Of a stretch of DNA of 64,000 nt, positions 1 through 11,620 are shown one piece after another; the stretch's first letter is position 1; the number at the start of each line of letters is the position of its first letter. The DNA is from Rhabdornis inornatus. Its lineage: Eukaryota > Chordata > Aves > Passeriformes > Rhabdornithidae. Below the pieces are notes generated by a model that worked only from the letters and a program-made list of their open reading frames with translations, had not been told where the DNA came from and ran no database searches. The stretch is taken from assembly GCA_013397075.1 (NCBI GenBank), contig VWZS01008816.1:1311660-1375659 (forward strand), given 5' to 3'. The position numbers were made by a program, and so were the translations under genes.

Positions 1-1517
1 CATGCATATTATTATAAATGTGAGTGCACCAATGCAGAAATGCACTGTACTCAGAAATGCATAATATACAGTACACATAGATTTTTTAGCAAAATCATCA
101 TTATTGCAAAGTGGGAAACTTGGAATTCATATAAGCTACTAGACTGCAAGTAACTGTAACTTCAGGAAAAATATATTTTATTTATTTTATAAGTAGGTCT
201 GTTTCTACCTGAATTTTGCTGACTGAACTTAAGTACTGTTTACATGAGTGAACAGTAGCACTTTTCATAGTATTTTTCATGAAAACAAGTCATAATTACT
301 CGAGTGCAGATGGGTCACGGTAACTTCTTTAATGAGTCTCTTGCAGCTAGGACAGGATGATAGACCATAGTCCGAGGAGAATTTAATGTGAAAGTATTGG
401 AAACAATTGGCAAGATATGTTCTTACAGTATTCTGAGTACTGTTTTGAAAAAGATCTCTTTTTATGGCCTTCCTCTTTTCTCCTATCCATAATACAATTG
501 AGAAAGGAAGAAAAATTAGAAAGGAAAAGAAGGAGAAAAGAAAACTTCTCTCTCCCACTACACTCCTCACCTTCAAAGATTAGAGAAAAAACCCCCTTTT
601 TGGTATCAAAGAATTGCCTTGTAGGCTTCCATTTCAGTTTAGCTACAAAAAGCCTGTATGAGAAAAGGTGATTTTTGCTTTCCCTGAAATTAATATATCT
701 TAACATTGAATCTCAAATCCCCATCACAAATAGAATTTGTTTTCAAGAACCTATATATTTCCGTTCAGGGGAGTGGTAAAAAGTTTAAATAATCAATTAC
801 AGCTCCTAGGACTTTGAGTCTTGATTCCAAAGTTATTGATTTTATCTCGCAGTGCACTCATCAGACTACAAGTTGAGTTTTACAGCTTATTGCACACTTG
901 CCCTGATTTAGGACAAATGGGCAAAACTCAGTATGAAAACCCTCGTGCTCACTTTCTATTCTGTCCTCAAAGTAAAGACAGAGGATTCTGGTCTCCTCAG
1001 TTTAATAGCATAACCTTAAAGATAGCTCCAGGTGTATTGAACAACAAAGCGTTCTTTCCTTCAAAGATCCTCCATCCTTTTCTCTCCCCTACAGATGATA
1101 CTAATTAGCTTCCAGTCTGAACAATATGCTGCCACATTTTTCAGCATTTCATCTGCAGGCCCATAAAAATTTGTTTCTGTAGATTTCTGAAGTAGTTCTT
1201 TGCAGAAATCCAATTCAGTTTTCTTTTTGCTAGAGAATACATTCTGTAAATTGCAGGTGAAACTGCAAAAATAACTCCCATACTTTTACATTCCAGATTA
1301 AAGATTGCTGGTAAAAATATGACATAAGGTAAAGCTTACAAAGCTTACAAAAAAAAAGAAAATAAAGAACATCTTTTGAAACTCACTTTTCATCTACTGA
1401 AAACCAAAAAATGACTTATTTTTTTTATTACTATTTTTTTAACTTAAAAATAAGATAATTTTCAAATTTACAGGTTGAGGTTTCTTTTTCATTTTTTCAC
1501 TACAAAAACCTTAAGAT
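1..1517. other. AT-rich stretch with no recognised feature
   Basis: I see no gene, RNA gene or known repeat here. The open frames at 277-706 lie on both strands and overlap each other. They are rich in F, S, L and K, as expected of AT-rich non-coding DNA, and have no convincing splice context. Short A and T runs occur around 1350-1500. Confidence 0.5.
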
Positions 1518-2161
1518 TGTCAGGAAAATTAATCCACAAACACCAGAGGTTTATATCCAGAAAGGAGACAGAGGAGTCCTTTTACTTTATTTGAATAAAA
1601 GGAGAGGCCATGGGACATTCCCCTGGGATCTCTCAAATTTTTGGAGGACACAGCCCCCTTTTTATCCTATTTTCCTGGACGCATTTCCCTCTCTCTTTCC
1701 CCATTGGCTGAGGTACTTAAGAGGTATAGACTTCCCAGAATGCCTGATACCTAAGATTCTCCTCTAATGTATAACCCACCCTTTTAATTTTTAATTCTTA
1801 TAGAATTCATGGTTTTTCCCCATTGATTCTTTCATCTTTCAATATCCATTTTCATTTATCAGCAAGTCTACAGTTTGTTTGTAAAGGCAAATATCTTTTT
1901 CCATTCATCAATCAGTGGAATCCTTCCCTTGTTTCCTTTATCTCTTAGTGCTAGTCTTATCTACCAGCAGACCCACAGCTCATTTGTAAAGACAAATCCA
2001 TCATTCCTCTCAAGACCATTGGATGATTCTAATGAATTCTGCTTATGGGACAGGTATAAGCATGATAAGAGGTCATCAAATATTGATATACTTTCAACTA
2101 CCTCAAGTTCCAGGATCAGGAGCTTTCTACTTTACTATCACATGCACAATATTTCAAAACA
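1518..2161 (-). mobile_element. Solo LTR of an avian endogenous retrovirus (minus strand)
   Basis: Read on the minus strand this has the order of a retroviral LTR. A U3 part is followed by a CCAAT-like motif (CCAATGGGGAAAG, near 1700), a TATA-like box GGATAAAAAGG (near 1665), a poly(A)-type AAATAAAG (near 1585), and an end GGATTAATTTTCCTGACA, so the plus-strand left edge is TGTCAGG at 1518. I recall this core from passerine LTRs. The outer U3 edge is uncertain; TTCAAAACA ending at 2161 gives a TG...CA element but no matching target duplication was found. Two diverged copies of a motif ending TTTGTAAAGRCAAAT (1860-1892 and 1964-1997) form a direct repeat in U3. No internal retroviral genes are present. 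Confidence 0.7.
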
Positions 2162-3769
2162 CTTTGAGAAAACACTTCCAAAGAATCAAAATAGTTAGAA
2201 ATCAAAATTAATATTCAAAACCAAAAATATTTCAATAGGTTTGCTATTATAAAAATAACTGCGTTCACACAGGCATTGGTTTATTTCAGTTTTAGACACA
2301 AATTTTTTAAACTTCTTATGTTTACTAGACCTTTGGTTTGAATTTATCTCTGCCCTCAGGTGAAAACAATTTTCTGAAAACTTCCAGTATTTTTCATCCT
2401 TTCAAACTTTAGGAGTACACCAAAGACACTGATTTCTCTTCAAGATGTTGATATGAGAATAGACTTGCTGCCTGAACTGTTACAGACATTGGGAATTGCC
2501 ATTCATTTCATCATGTTCTCCACTGAAAAGGGAAAACAGCTATTTATGGGACCCAAGAGAGACACAAGCATGTGAAGCAGAGACATCTTTTAAAATTTTA
2601 ATTAATACTAAGCATCCTAATAAGAGGTTCGACCACCACACCAGGTAAACAATTAATCAATGTCAACAGCAAGATAAATATGCCTAGGCTTCAAGCTATT
2701 TATTTTTTGTCTCACTGCCTTCGGTATGGTCATCTATTTGCAAATTATAACACTTTATCAAAATTCCTTTGTTGCATTTTCTCACTATATTAGTTGTGAC
2801 ATTCTTTCATTTATATTACAAACTAGAGAAGACAATGACACCATTTTTAAGGTACAATAAGTCTTAATGTAATATCCTTTTTTTTTTTTCTTCAAGTAGA
2901 ACAAAACATTTTCCTTGGTAAATTACTGGTGAGCCTGTTAGCCCTCAAGAAGTCAGATAAAACTCCTTGTCGTGTTTGGTGGAACTTAGCACTCATAAAC
3001 TGCACAAGCGCTCAGGGCTTTAATGATGACTTCAGAGCCCAATGTGCACGAAGTGGACAAGTGCCCCAAATATCCTTTCTACTCACTTCTGATTGTTAGA
3101 GTAAAATGCTGTTTACCTCCTTTTGAGGGAGAATTACCCATGGACTGTAAATTTTGAGACCCAGGGGCAAGGTGCTCTAGAGACTTTCAATTACCTAATC
3201 TATCTATTTGATCAAGTTTATTTCTTGGGAGCCAAAATTATTTGGTGTTCCTTTGCATCAGAGCGGAGAAGAGAGATGATAATCAGAAGTGAATATTTAT
3301 GTGAGCATAAGATGTGAAACTCACACCCATACTGTTAATGCTCTCATGGAGATGGAGTATAGACAGAGGGTATTTTCAGCTATTTGAAGAAGGGTTGATG
3401 TATCTTCTTCTGTGTCTGGAAAGCTATCACCTTGAGAGAGTTATCATGAGTTGGAACATCAACATTGGGCTGCTTATGGTGCCAATTTACTTAAAGATCA
3501 GATGTCCTACAATATGGGACTACCTAATACCCTTTCTAGGGTGGTTCTAGACCAAGATTAAGAAATACTTAATCATCAAGAACTGTGAGCCTCCTGCGTT
3601 TGCAGGGCCATAAAATGTGCATGGACTAAATAGACAGATGCTAAAAATACCTTAATTGGCATTGATTAGGATTATACCTAATAAGTATATTGTTCTCTAG
3701 AAAATATATTTTTTGTCGTTATGAGGGTGGAAACCCAAACTGTCAAGAACTCTGCCATAAATTCCAAAT
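2162..3769. other. Unassigned AT-rich stretch
   Basis: No recognised repeat or gene. Two overlapping plus-strand open frames, 3123-3317 and 3314-3550, together keep about 430 bases free of stops apart from one frame change. Their translations match nothing I know and no good splice sites bracket them. They are not called as a gene. Confidence 0.4.
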
Positions 3770-4380
3770 TGCCATGGTTTGATGCCAGCTGTCAACTAAG
3801 CCATACGCAGCCATTCGCTCACTCCTCTCAGTGGGATGAGGGAGAGAATCAGGGGAGTAAAAGTGGAAGAAATCCTGGTTGAGATAAAGACAGTTCAAAA
3901 CAGAAAGAAAAAGCTGCACACACAAGCAAAGCAAAACCAGGAGCTGATTCACTGCTTCCCATGGGCAGGCAAGTGTTCAGCCATTGTCAGGCAAGCACAG
4001 CCCCATCATGTGTAACAGTGACTTGGAAAGACAAACACCATCATTCCAAATGTCCCCCTTTTTCCTCCTTCTCTCCCCCTCCCCCCCCACTACATATACT
4101 GCATATGACATAAGGTATGGGATATCCTTTTGGTCAGTTGGGATCATCTGTCCCAGCTGTGTCCCGTCAGAACTTTTCATGCGCCCCTGGCCTTCTTTTT
4201 GGTGGGGTGCTGTGAAGAGCAGAAAAGGGGTTGACTCTGTGAATGCTCTGCTCAGCAATAACAAAATCATTCCTGTCGTATCAACACTGTTACATAGCCC
4301 TGTTCTAGTCACTGAGAAGAAAATTAACTCTATCCCAGAAAAAAAAAAAAACAAAACAAAAAAGCAACAAAAGACCAGCA
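3770..4380 (-). mobile_element. Decayed solo LTR, TGTCCTGG...CCACGACA family (minus strand)
   Basis: The plus-strand left edge TGCCATGGTTTGATGCCAG at 3770 corresponds to the complement of the LTR end usually ending GGTTAAACCACGACA. The body then runs through blocks I recognise from a common avian LTR: CCATGGGCAGGCAAGTGTTC, the TTACTTGGGAAGACAAA-like block, the A/T-rich TATA region near 4090-4110, GGTCAGTTGGGATCATCTGT, and the terminal ATTAACTCTATCCCAG. After 4340 the expected LTR terminus is replaced or expanded by an A-rich run before GACCAGCA. The 154-codon open frames across it on both strands are by-products of the repeat. The same family is present at 23136-24094. No clear target duplication was found. 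Confidence 0.85.
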
Positions 4381-7279
4381 CACAAGCAAACTCTTTGTTT
4401 ATTGATTTATATTCTTGGTTCATCCCCTTTAATAACCACAAATAAAGTTAGAGATATTATAGTGGAGTAAATTTGAATGAAGCAGACTAGATACATCTTC
4501 ACTGTAATATGTGACTGTGTTTAAAATAGACATCTTTCTACACACGCACAAACATACATATATATGTATACTAAGGTTTTAATAAGGTAACTGGCCTTGT
4601 TAGAAGAATTGGAGAATCAAAGTCTATTTTAACAGTGGAAGGTATTATATGCTCAAATCAGACACAATACCTGTGGCAAGATGCACAGTGATCTTGAGTG
4701 AAAGACTGTATTTCATACTTCTGTTATCCCATTTTACTCAATGTATTCATTATACGTGCAGTATAGCTGTAACACATAGTAAGCATGGAATATTGTATTT
4801 TTTATGTACTATAAATGCATTCATACACACAACAAAGTGACATTCCATAATGCTTATTTAAGCTAAATTGATTTTTTTTCCTTTGGGTGATTGAAAATGT
4901 ACCATTTTTAACACACGTTGACATACCTACTTTATAATTTCACACCCTCTGATCTAAATTTTTCTATCTATATTTTCACACCCTCTATATTTGACTTCCA
5001 TCTTACTGCAAAAATATCTTTTCTTTTTTTAGCCAAAATAAATTCTGATTTGGAATCCTTCAAAAGTCAGTTTTCCTTAGTATAGTCTCCAGTCTAATCA
5101 AGGCAATTGAGTTTTCCTTTTAAATAATTTTTTGTTCTTAATGTTGCTTCATCTTCTCCCTCCAAAAAAACTTATTTTTACTTCCTCAAAACCTTGTCAA
5201 TGGCTTTTTAATTATCATTCTTATATTTAGACAACATCACAGAGAATAAGGTAATACTGTTATGCTCCCAGGGACAATTTAAAGTGAAACTCCTTCTTGA
5301 ATACTTTCTTTTTACTGAAAACTAGGTGGAGTAAACATAGCTGAAAATTTCACTACTGAGTCTAGTGAATTAAAGCAGGACACCTTATGTGATAGATAAG
5401 AGGCTCTTGTTTCTCAATTAGCTCTTGTCTCTTCATTAGCCTGCATGGGAGAAACACCTGGGAGCAATGTGAGAGGTACCAATATATGAGGAAGTTACAT
5501 GCAGGTGGTTTGAGGGGATTTAAATGTGATGGGGGTATTTATGGGTGCTCCTGGGATAGTCTGTGTGTTGCTGAACAGTGTCACGGTAAGTTGTGGTCAA
5601 AACAAATTCTGCGTAGCTGTTTCTAAAATCTTGTATTGCGGAGCATTTGGGCTGGTAGGGGAATTTGGGATCACCTGGTTTCTGTGTGACTGAGGTTTTG
5701 TTGAAGACTTTCTTACTGGAGCACTGACTTGGAACAACTGAAATGGTATTACTGAGCAGCATGATTTTAATTAGTTTTGTTTGGTATGCTTGTGGGGAGC
5801 ATAAAAAGGACTTCCTTGATAATTTGGTTCTTCAAGCTTTTGGTTGAAGCTCAAGAGCAAAGAATATTTACAAAGTCCTATGGTTAGTTCATATGAGCTG
5901 GTTGCTGTGTTTGTGGCATGAATTCTATTTAAATATTTTCTTACTACCCACAAGTTCTCTTGTCTGCTTTTATGTAATTCTTGCAGATTTACAAGTGGAG
6001 AAAAGATTATAGGTGTGGGCTTTGGATAATTACTTTGATTTTCATGGGTATGATATTTCAAAGGCCTATGTTTTTTGTTTTTGGTATTAGCACTATTGAA
6101 TGTAGCAGTATGGACTTTAGATCTGTTCAGCCTTATTTTTTTTCAGACAGACTGAACACCACACAGATCATCAGTCCTAAAGGATGTTACTGTTAAGTGC
6201 ATTACTTGTTTGATGTCTTAGAAAACACTGTGTTAAAAGGCAACAACAACAAAACAAACCACAAAGCAAACAACCTCCAAACTTTTATTTTAATAAAATA
6301 ATCATCAAAACCCTAAGATGTAGGACTCAGGTATCTGTATTTCTAAAGAGTTTGTATGAATTTCCTGTCTTGAATTCAACTGAATATTTTAAGTGTTTGA
6401 TTAAATTACATTGATCTCAAAAGTGAGCATATGCTGAAGTAGTTTGATGACTAAAGCTTTATTTTAAAAAGAGAAAAAAAACCTGTATAACATTAGTAGT
6501 TTGGCAGTATTAATAGGATGATATTTTAAAAAGCAAGCATGCACGTATGTACGTGTAAATATATCTGTGAATATCTTCTTGCATTCATGAAATGTTCACT
6601 TATTTTCTTGTGCTTTTTTTGGCTTAGTTCTGGGTAATGTTTTTATGTTAGTCTAGTGGATACTCTGGAAAAAAATGTAGTCCCTTCTCAGGCTTCTGTT
6701 GTACGCCTGGTTTTAGACTTCACTGTGGCTCCCAAAGAGAAACTGGTGTTCTAAAACTTCGGCATGCTGAGTGAGAAATGCATTAGGGATTCTTTTTAAG
6801 TTATTTCATGCTTGTTTTTACTATGTTTCTTTGTGCCTTCAGTACCTGCAACAATGTATCAAACCCAGTACTATTTTTAGTTTTTGTTTTTGCCCTTCTT
6901 TGTGTTAAATAATATTCAAAATTGTAATATAAATAGAATATAGGTGTACTGTATTCTAAAGCTTCGTATTTAATTTCAACTGTTGAATAAAAACACAACC
7001 ATGTTACTATTTTCTCCTTTGTTATTGCTTCTCCTATTGCTCAAATTGCTGAGTTCATAAATACACATATGTGCAACTCTTAGTTAGCTAATTTGTTACT
7101 TGAATTGTTAATTCATTATGTACAGTTGTGGATGGAACACAGTTCAGTTTCTGTTCCTAGTAATTTCACCAAATGATATCAATCTGAAATGTTACTAAAA
7201 GAGAACAGGCCCTCTCACAAACGTGTTAAACACAATTAACTAATGACAGCCTAGTCCTGAAGTGCAAGAAGCTCTTGCT
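4381..7279. other. Unassigned AT-rich stretch
   Basis: I see no gene or recognisable transposon. The open frames at 5520-6196 are short, present on both strands and lack splice context. There are minor low-complexity patches, such as TATATATG near 4555 and A/C-rich sequence near 6240-6280. Confidence 0.4.
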
Positions 7280-8508
7280 ACATGAGGAAGAAGGGTAGCT
7301 GTAGAAGCAGTCTCTATTCTAAGGGGAAAGCAGGGCCCAATATGCAGACTGGACCCAACTCCCAGGGAAGTCTGCTGTCTCCCACAGGCTTTGATAAGGG
7401 GCATCAGTGGAAAACTCTCCAGTCTCTAGTAAGGCCCTCTGATTACCAGCTGTTATTGGCTGTTCAAGCTGGCAGCATTGAAATAACAAAGTCCAAGGGC
7501 AGTCGAAAGAGACTTCAGGGCCCTGGGAAAATTGGTAGAGGTATCAGGAACACAGGTTGTGATTTCCTCAATTCTTTCAGTAACAACAAATAATAGGAAT
7601 AGGCAGGTCTGCTGGCTCTGTGTGGCTACAAGGCTGGTGTCAGTGAAAAAGTTTTGTTTCCTGACCATAGGATTTTCTGTTCAATGCCTCGTCTACTGAC
7701 ACCTTACCAGATATGCCCTTCTCACAAGGTAAAAGGAGTTCTAGCACAGGAGTATCAGAGCTCATTGGTAGAGCTTTGAACTAGCTTGGAATGGGGGAAA
7801 GGGACAAACCAGTGTTGCCAGTGATGAGCAATGGGATGGTGTGCCAAAACTTAAGGGAATGAATACTAATGAGATCCCTCAATATGTTTCAGGAGTTGTT
7901 GGCTACAAATTAGGTACCACACCTGAAGTGTTTGTACACTAATGCACACAACAAGAGGAAGCTTGAGGCTTTGGCCAGTTTAAGATTTGACATTACTGGT
8001 ATAACTGAAACCTGAGGGGATGAACCCCCTGAGTGAAGTGCCCTGTTGGTTGGTTACAGGCTCTTTAGGAGAGAGAGACAGGACAGAATAGGTGGAGGAG
8101 TGGCATTGTGTGTAATAGAAGGGGTAGAGTACAGGGAGCTCACTGTTGGCACTGGCACAGTTGAGAGCCTCTAGGTAAGAATCAAGGGACAAACAAGTAA
8201 TGTGGATGTTTTTGTGGGAGTCTGATATAGAATTCCTAGCCAGAACAATGACACAGATGGATTATCCTATGAAGAGCTAAGGGATGCTTCCAAGGTGATT
8301 GCTTTTGCCTTTTTGGGGGAATTCAACTCTCCAGAAACGAACTGGGAGTATCACAGAGCTGGTCCAGCCCGGTTCAGAAGGTTCTTAAAAGACCTGGATG
8401 ACAACTTTATGAAAGATGACCTAACAGAGCTGACTCAGAAAAATGCCCTCGCTGGTCCGCTGCTCTTCGACAGAGAAGCTCCTGAGAGTGAAGTGGTGGC
8501 TTAACTAC
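7280..8508 (+). mobile_element. Decayed CR1-type LINE, endonuclease part of ORF2
   Basis: The plus-strand translation of 7970-8504, read with several stops and frame changes, follows the CR1 apurinic-like endonuclease. It shows an ITGITET-like start, GYRLFRRERQDRIGGGVAL (about 8055-8115), a YEELRDAS block (8270-8292), then FLGEFNSPETNWEYH (8313-8357, the GDFN.PDINW block) and FLKDLDDNFM (8382-8411). The upstream GCTTTGAACTAGCTTGG and the ACACCTGAAGTGTTTGTACA block are typical of the region just before ORF2 in CR1 elements. The element is broken: no reverse transcriptase follows, and it is joined to unrelated sequence after about 8508. The left boundary is approximate. It is unusual among the CR1 pieces here in preserving a 5' portion and in lying on the plus strand. 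Confidence 0.88.
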
Positions 8509-10787
8509 TGAAAAGGATCCAAAATGATTGCTTTCTTTGCTTCCAAAGAATTGTTTAGGGAGATATTGCCAAATGTGACCGAGTTATTATCATTGTTGTG
8601 GGTTTTTCTCTTCATCCTATGCCTCCTCTGTCTTTTTTTCTTTCTTTCAGAAGTAACGTTTTCTGAGTAATGATGGATACTTAGCAGTAAAGCAGTATAA
8701 TAATTTCTTTGCTTGTGCCAAATAATTTTTAAGCTCTTATGCTACATCTTAGTTTTGTTACTGAATTTGTTATCCTTGGAGTGTCTGATCCAATTATACA
8801 GTCAGCTGAGCTTTGATACAGACAGCTAAATTAGCATGTGGTAAGAACCATGCTTTAGAATTGTTCATAAACAGATGAATGCTTTGTTAAAGCTTTGCTG
8901 GATGTCATCCCTGTTGATTAATACCTGTAAAAGAATAATCATAAAGGAGTAATTAGGAAGGATAAGCAACATAATTTCATTAGATATCCTAAATTTTCAT
9001 CTTATTAAGGAACACCCCCACTATTTCTAGGTAAAAGAAAAAAGTCCAGGGAATAAGTACAGGTTTTAATGTGTTTTGTTGAACCTAGAAATATTGCTTT
9101 CAACATGAGCAAGTCATACTTTCAAATATTTTTTGAACAGAGAGGGAAGCAGACACATGTAGAGAGTCATTAATTATTATTTAATCTGGTCACTTGCATT
9201 TTAGACAACATCTATCAATCTTCATTTTCCATGGCCTTTGTAGCATTTCCTGCTGATTGACTTTTATGTTCAAGACCTGACTCTTTCAGAGGGAGAGCCA
9301 CTAAGAGCTTCTCCTGAGCATCTTGTAGTGCAATACCAATACATGCTCCAACATTAATTGGCTGCACTTCCTGTAGCGTTAAATTTTAGACAATACATAA
9401 TTTCTTGTCAGAGCTAAAGTACACAATGCTTGCCTCATATTTCTAAAGAATTCAGAAGTTTAAAGTTTGTTCTCTATCTCAGCTTTTCCATCACACTGTA
9501 GTCTTAGAAGGTAGGATCAGTTGTTATTGCTGTGCTTAAGGCTTTCAAATTATTTGATTTTTTTTTTTTAGTTAATATAGTAGTGAGAATTCAAGAGGTA
9601 GGGGACGGATTAATTTTTTTCCATATTTTACCTGTGATCAAATTCTTTGGGAGGTTTTGATGCATAGCATGCTGTGATAGATTTGTAACACTTCCAAATT
9701 AAGAGATTTTTAGATCATGCTGATGCTTAGACATTTTCACTGTCCTAGCATCTAGTTAGATCAGCTGCATCCTTAATTACTGTTGTACTGTGTGATGTTG
9801 CATAATCAGAATATGATGCTGCTACAGCTACAGGCCTTTCATTATTGTTGCTGCTGAATGACTACATTCAGTCTTCTGTATCCCACTCCAGGGAGCACAG
9901 CAGACATCCTTTCTACAGATTCTGAAGCCCTGTTAAAAACACTTGAATTTTCCTTCCATTCAATTTGGACTTTAATTGGTTGCATATATAAGTGATAAGC
10001 ACTGCATCAAACAAATTTTATAGAGCTTCTGGTCCATTGACATGAATATAAACAGTTTAGAAGACTGTTTAGAATGCATTGAAAGTGCCAAAGTAATACT
10101 GTTTCTTTTCTTTTTTTTTTATATGCTTATTTACCCTACTCAGAATGAGAGGAGGCTGAGTACAGGAATGTGAGATGTAAGAAAGCAGTTTTCTCTGTTC
10201 TGTTTAATCAGCAGTTTGGGTTAAGCTGCCAGCCTTGTGGAAATCTTTGAGGCTAATGGCTATGAGCAATGACAATGTCATGTTAACAACAGGTATTCTC
10301 CACTCTTCTATCAAACTGGGATATGCTCTGAGAAGAAAAACTGAGAAGGCTCTGACCTATCAATCTTGCTTCTGTCCCATAAAAAGTTAAGAAACTTCAT
10401 CTTTTGAAAGTAGACAGGAAAGAGAGTTGAATACCACTCTTCAGGATGTGGGGGGACTTAAAGCATTGTTCTTGGGTGCCTTCAGGGTATACTGGAGGCT
10501 TCCAGGCCCATTCTTTTTAGTTCCCCGTCTAGTTATCTCATGAAGAGTTTTGTAAACTTTTGACATGTGCTTCTCTCTGTATTCATCTCCCCAGTTTATC
10601 TTCTGGAGTAAATGTTTCTTGGGTTTCTATGCTCTCAGAGGACATGCAGGCACCTAACCCCAGTCATTTAGTGTTGTATAGAAACAGAGTAGAGTAACAG
10701 GCCTTTGGGAATGCAGGATTAACTACTCTGTTTAAAAAAATTCAAATTTCAATATTAAGAAAACAACATAGTTTGCTGATGGTTAGG
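8509..10787. other. Unassigned AT-rich stretch
   Basis: No open frame of interest, known repeat or RNA gene is recognisable. Short T runs occur near 9560 and 10110. It is consistent with intergenic or intronic DNA. Confidence 0.45.
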
Positions 10788-11620
10788 GGTGGTAGTTTGA
10801 CCTCGAGAGGAAAAAACTCAAAGAGGAGTTTCTCTATGAGTACTCCCCTGGGAGTTGATAGTGACCAATTGGAGGCTGGTTTGGTTATTGACAGCGTGAA
10901 GAACCAATTGAAGAAAGTTAGTTTGCCCCGTGAACACACATTTTGAAGGAGGTAATCAGGAACTGAGCCCTCTTGGCTTTTCCGGCAGCAGTGCAGGTAA
11001 CAGGGCCCTGGCCTGGCTCCACTGCAGGCCTGTGGGCCTGGCAGGGGCCGGGCCGGGCCCCCTGTCTGGGGAGCTGGCATGTCCTGGCAGAGAGGGAGAG
11101 AAGGGGGGTGGCCATGGACAGTGACCAGAGAGACTCAAACTAATATAAAAATCCCAGCCGCTTCCCCCCCTTCCCCAGCATGGCTGGTTTCTGAGATCCT
11201 GGCAAAGCTCCAGCATGTGGCCTTGGGTTTTTTTTTTTCTTTTCCCTGTGAAAAAACAATCTTAACTCTTTCAATGCTCAGATGAGACTTGCAAACTTTT
11301 TCAGTCCTCCCTGGAGTGAAAGGGAAAAAGGAGATATTCTGAAGTCAGTGAAGCAANCAAAGTGAATGGAAGAAGGGACTGTTTGAGTTGGGAATTAATT
11401 GAAGCACTTTATTGTATGTCTGTTTTGTTGTAATTAAGGTTGAGAAAGGGAAGGAAAGAGTGGTCTGACAATCTTATTCTGAGGGTTTTTTTTTCCCTTT
11501 GTGTAGTTAATAATTTTTTTTTATACCCTCTTAAGTTTTAGACCTGCCTTGGTTCTACTCCTGGTTCTGTCTCACAACAGAAAATGAGTATATTTTAATT
11601 AACAAATCAAACCCATAACA
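10788..11620 (-). mobile_element. Solo LTR, TGTYRTGGKTTTGATTT family, copy 1 (minus strand)
   Basis: The reverse complement starts TGTTATGGGTTTGATTTG (from 11620) and shares the same order of blocks with the plus-strand LTR at 37530-38411: AAAATATACTCATTTTCT, ACTTAAGAGGGTATAAAAA with its TATA box, a GC-rich block around 10975-11090, and a final GTCAAACTACCA at about 10790. TG...CA-type ends and the lack of gag-pol-env mark it as a solo LTR. Flanks show only a weak TTAGG/TTATT match, so the target duplication has decayed or the edge is slightly off. An N at 11357 interrupts it, and comparison with copy 2 shows that sequence is missing there. Open frames rich in P, G and A across 10742-11285 come from the GC-rich block and are not genes. 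Confidence 0.85.
11357..11357. other. Single N, probable collapsed assembly gap
   Basis: In the related LTR copy at 37530 the shared 5' arm continues after ACTTTG for a further 217 bases that are absent here. The N falls exactly at the end of the shared arm, so it probably stands for missing sequence, not one unread base. Confidence 0.65.

Noticed and set aside
3977..4445. Open frames of 153 and 154 codons on both strands
   Set aside because: Both lie in the LTR at 3770-4380. Long frames on both strands of the same DNA reflect repeat composition and not a gene.
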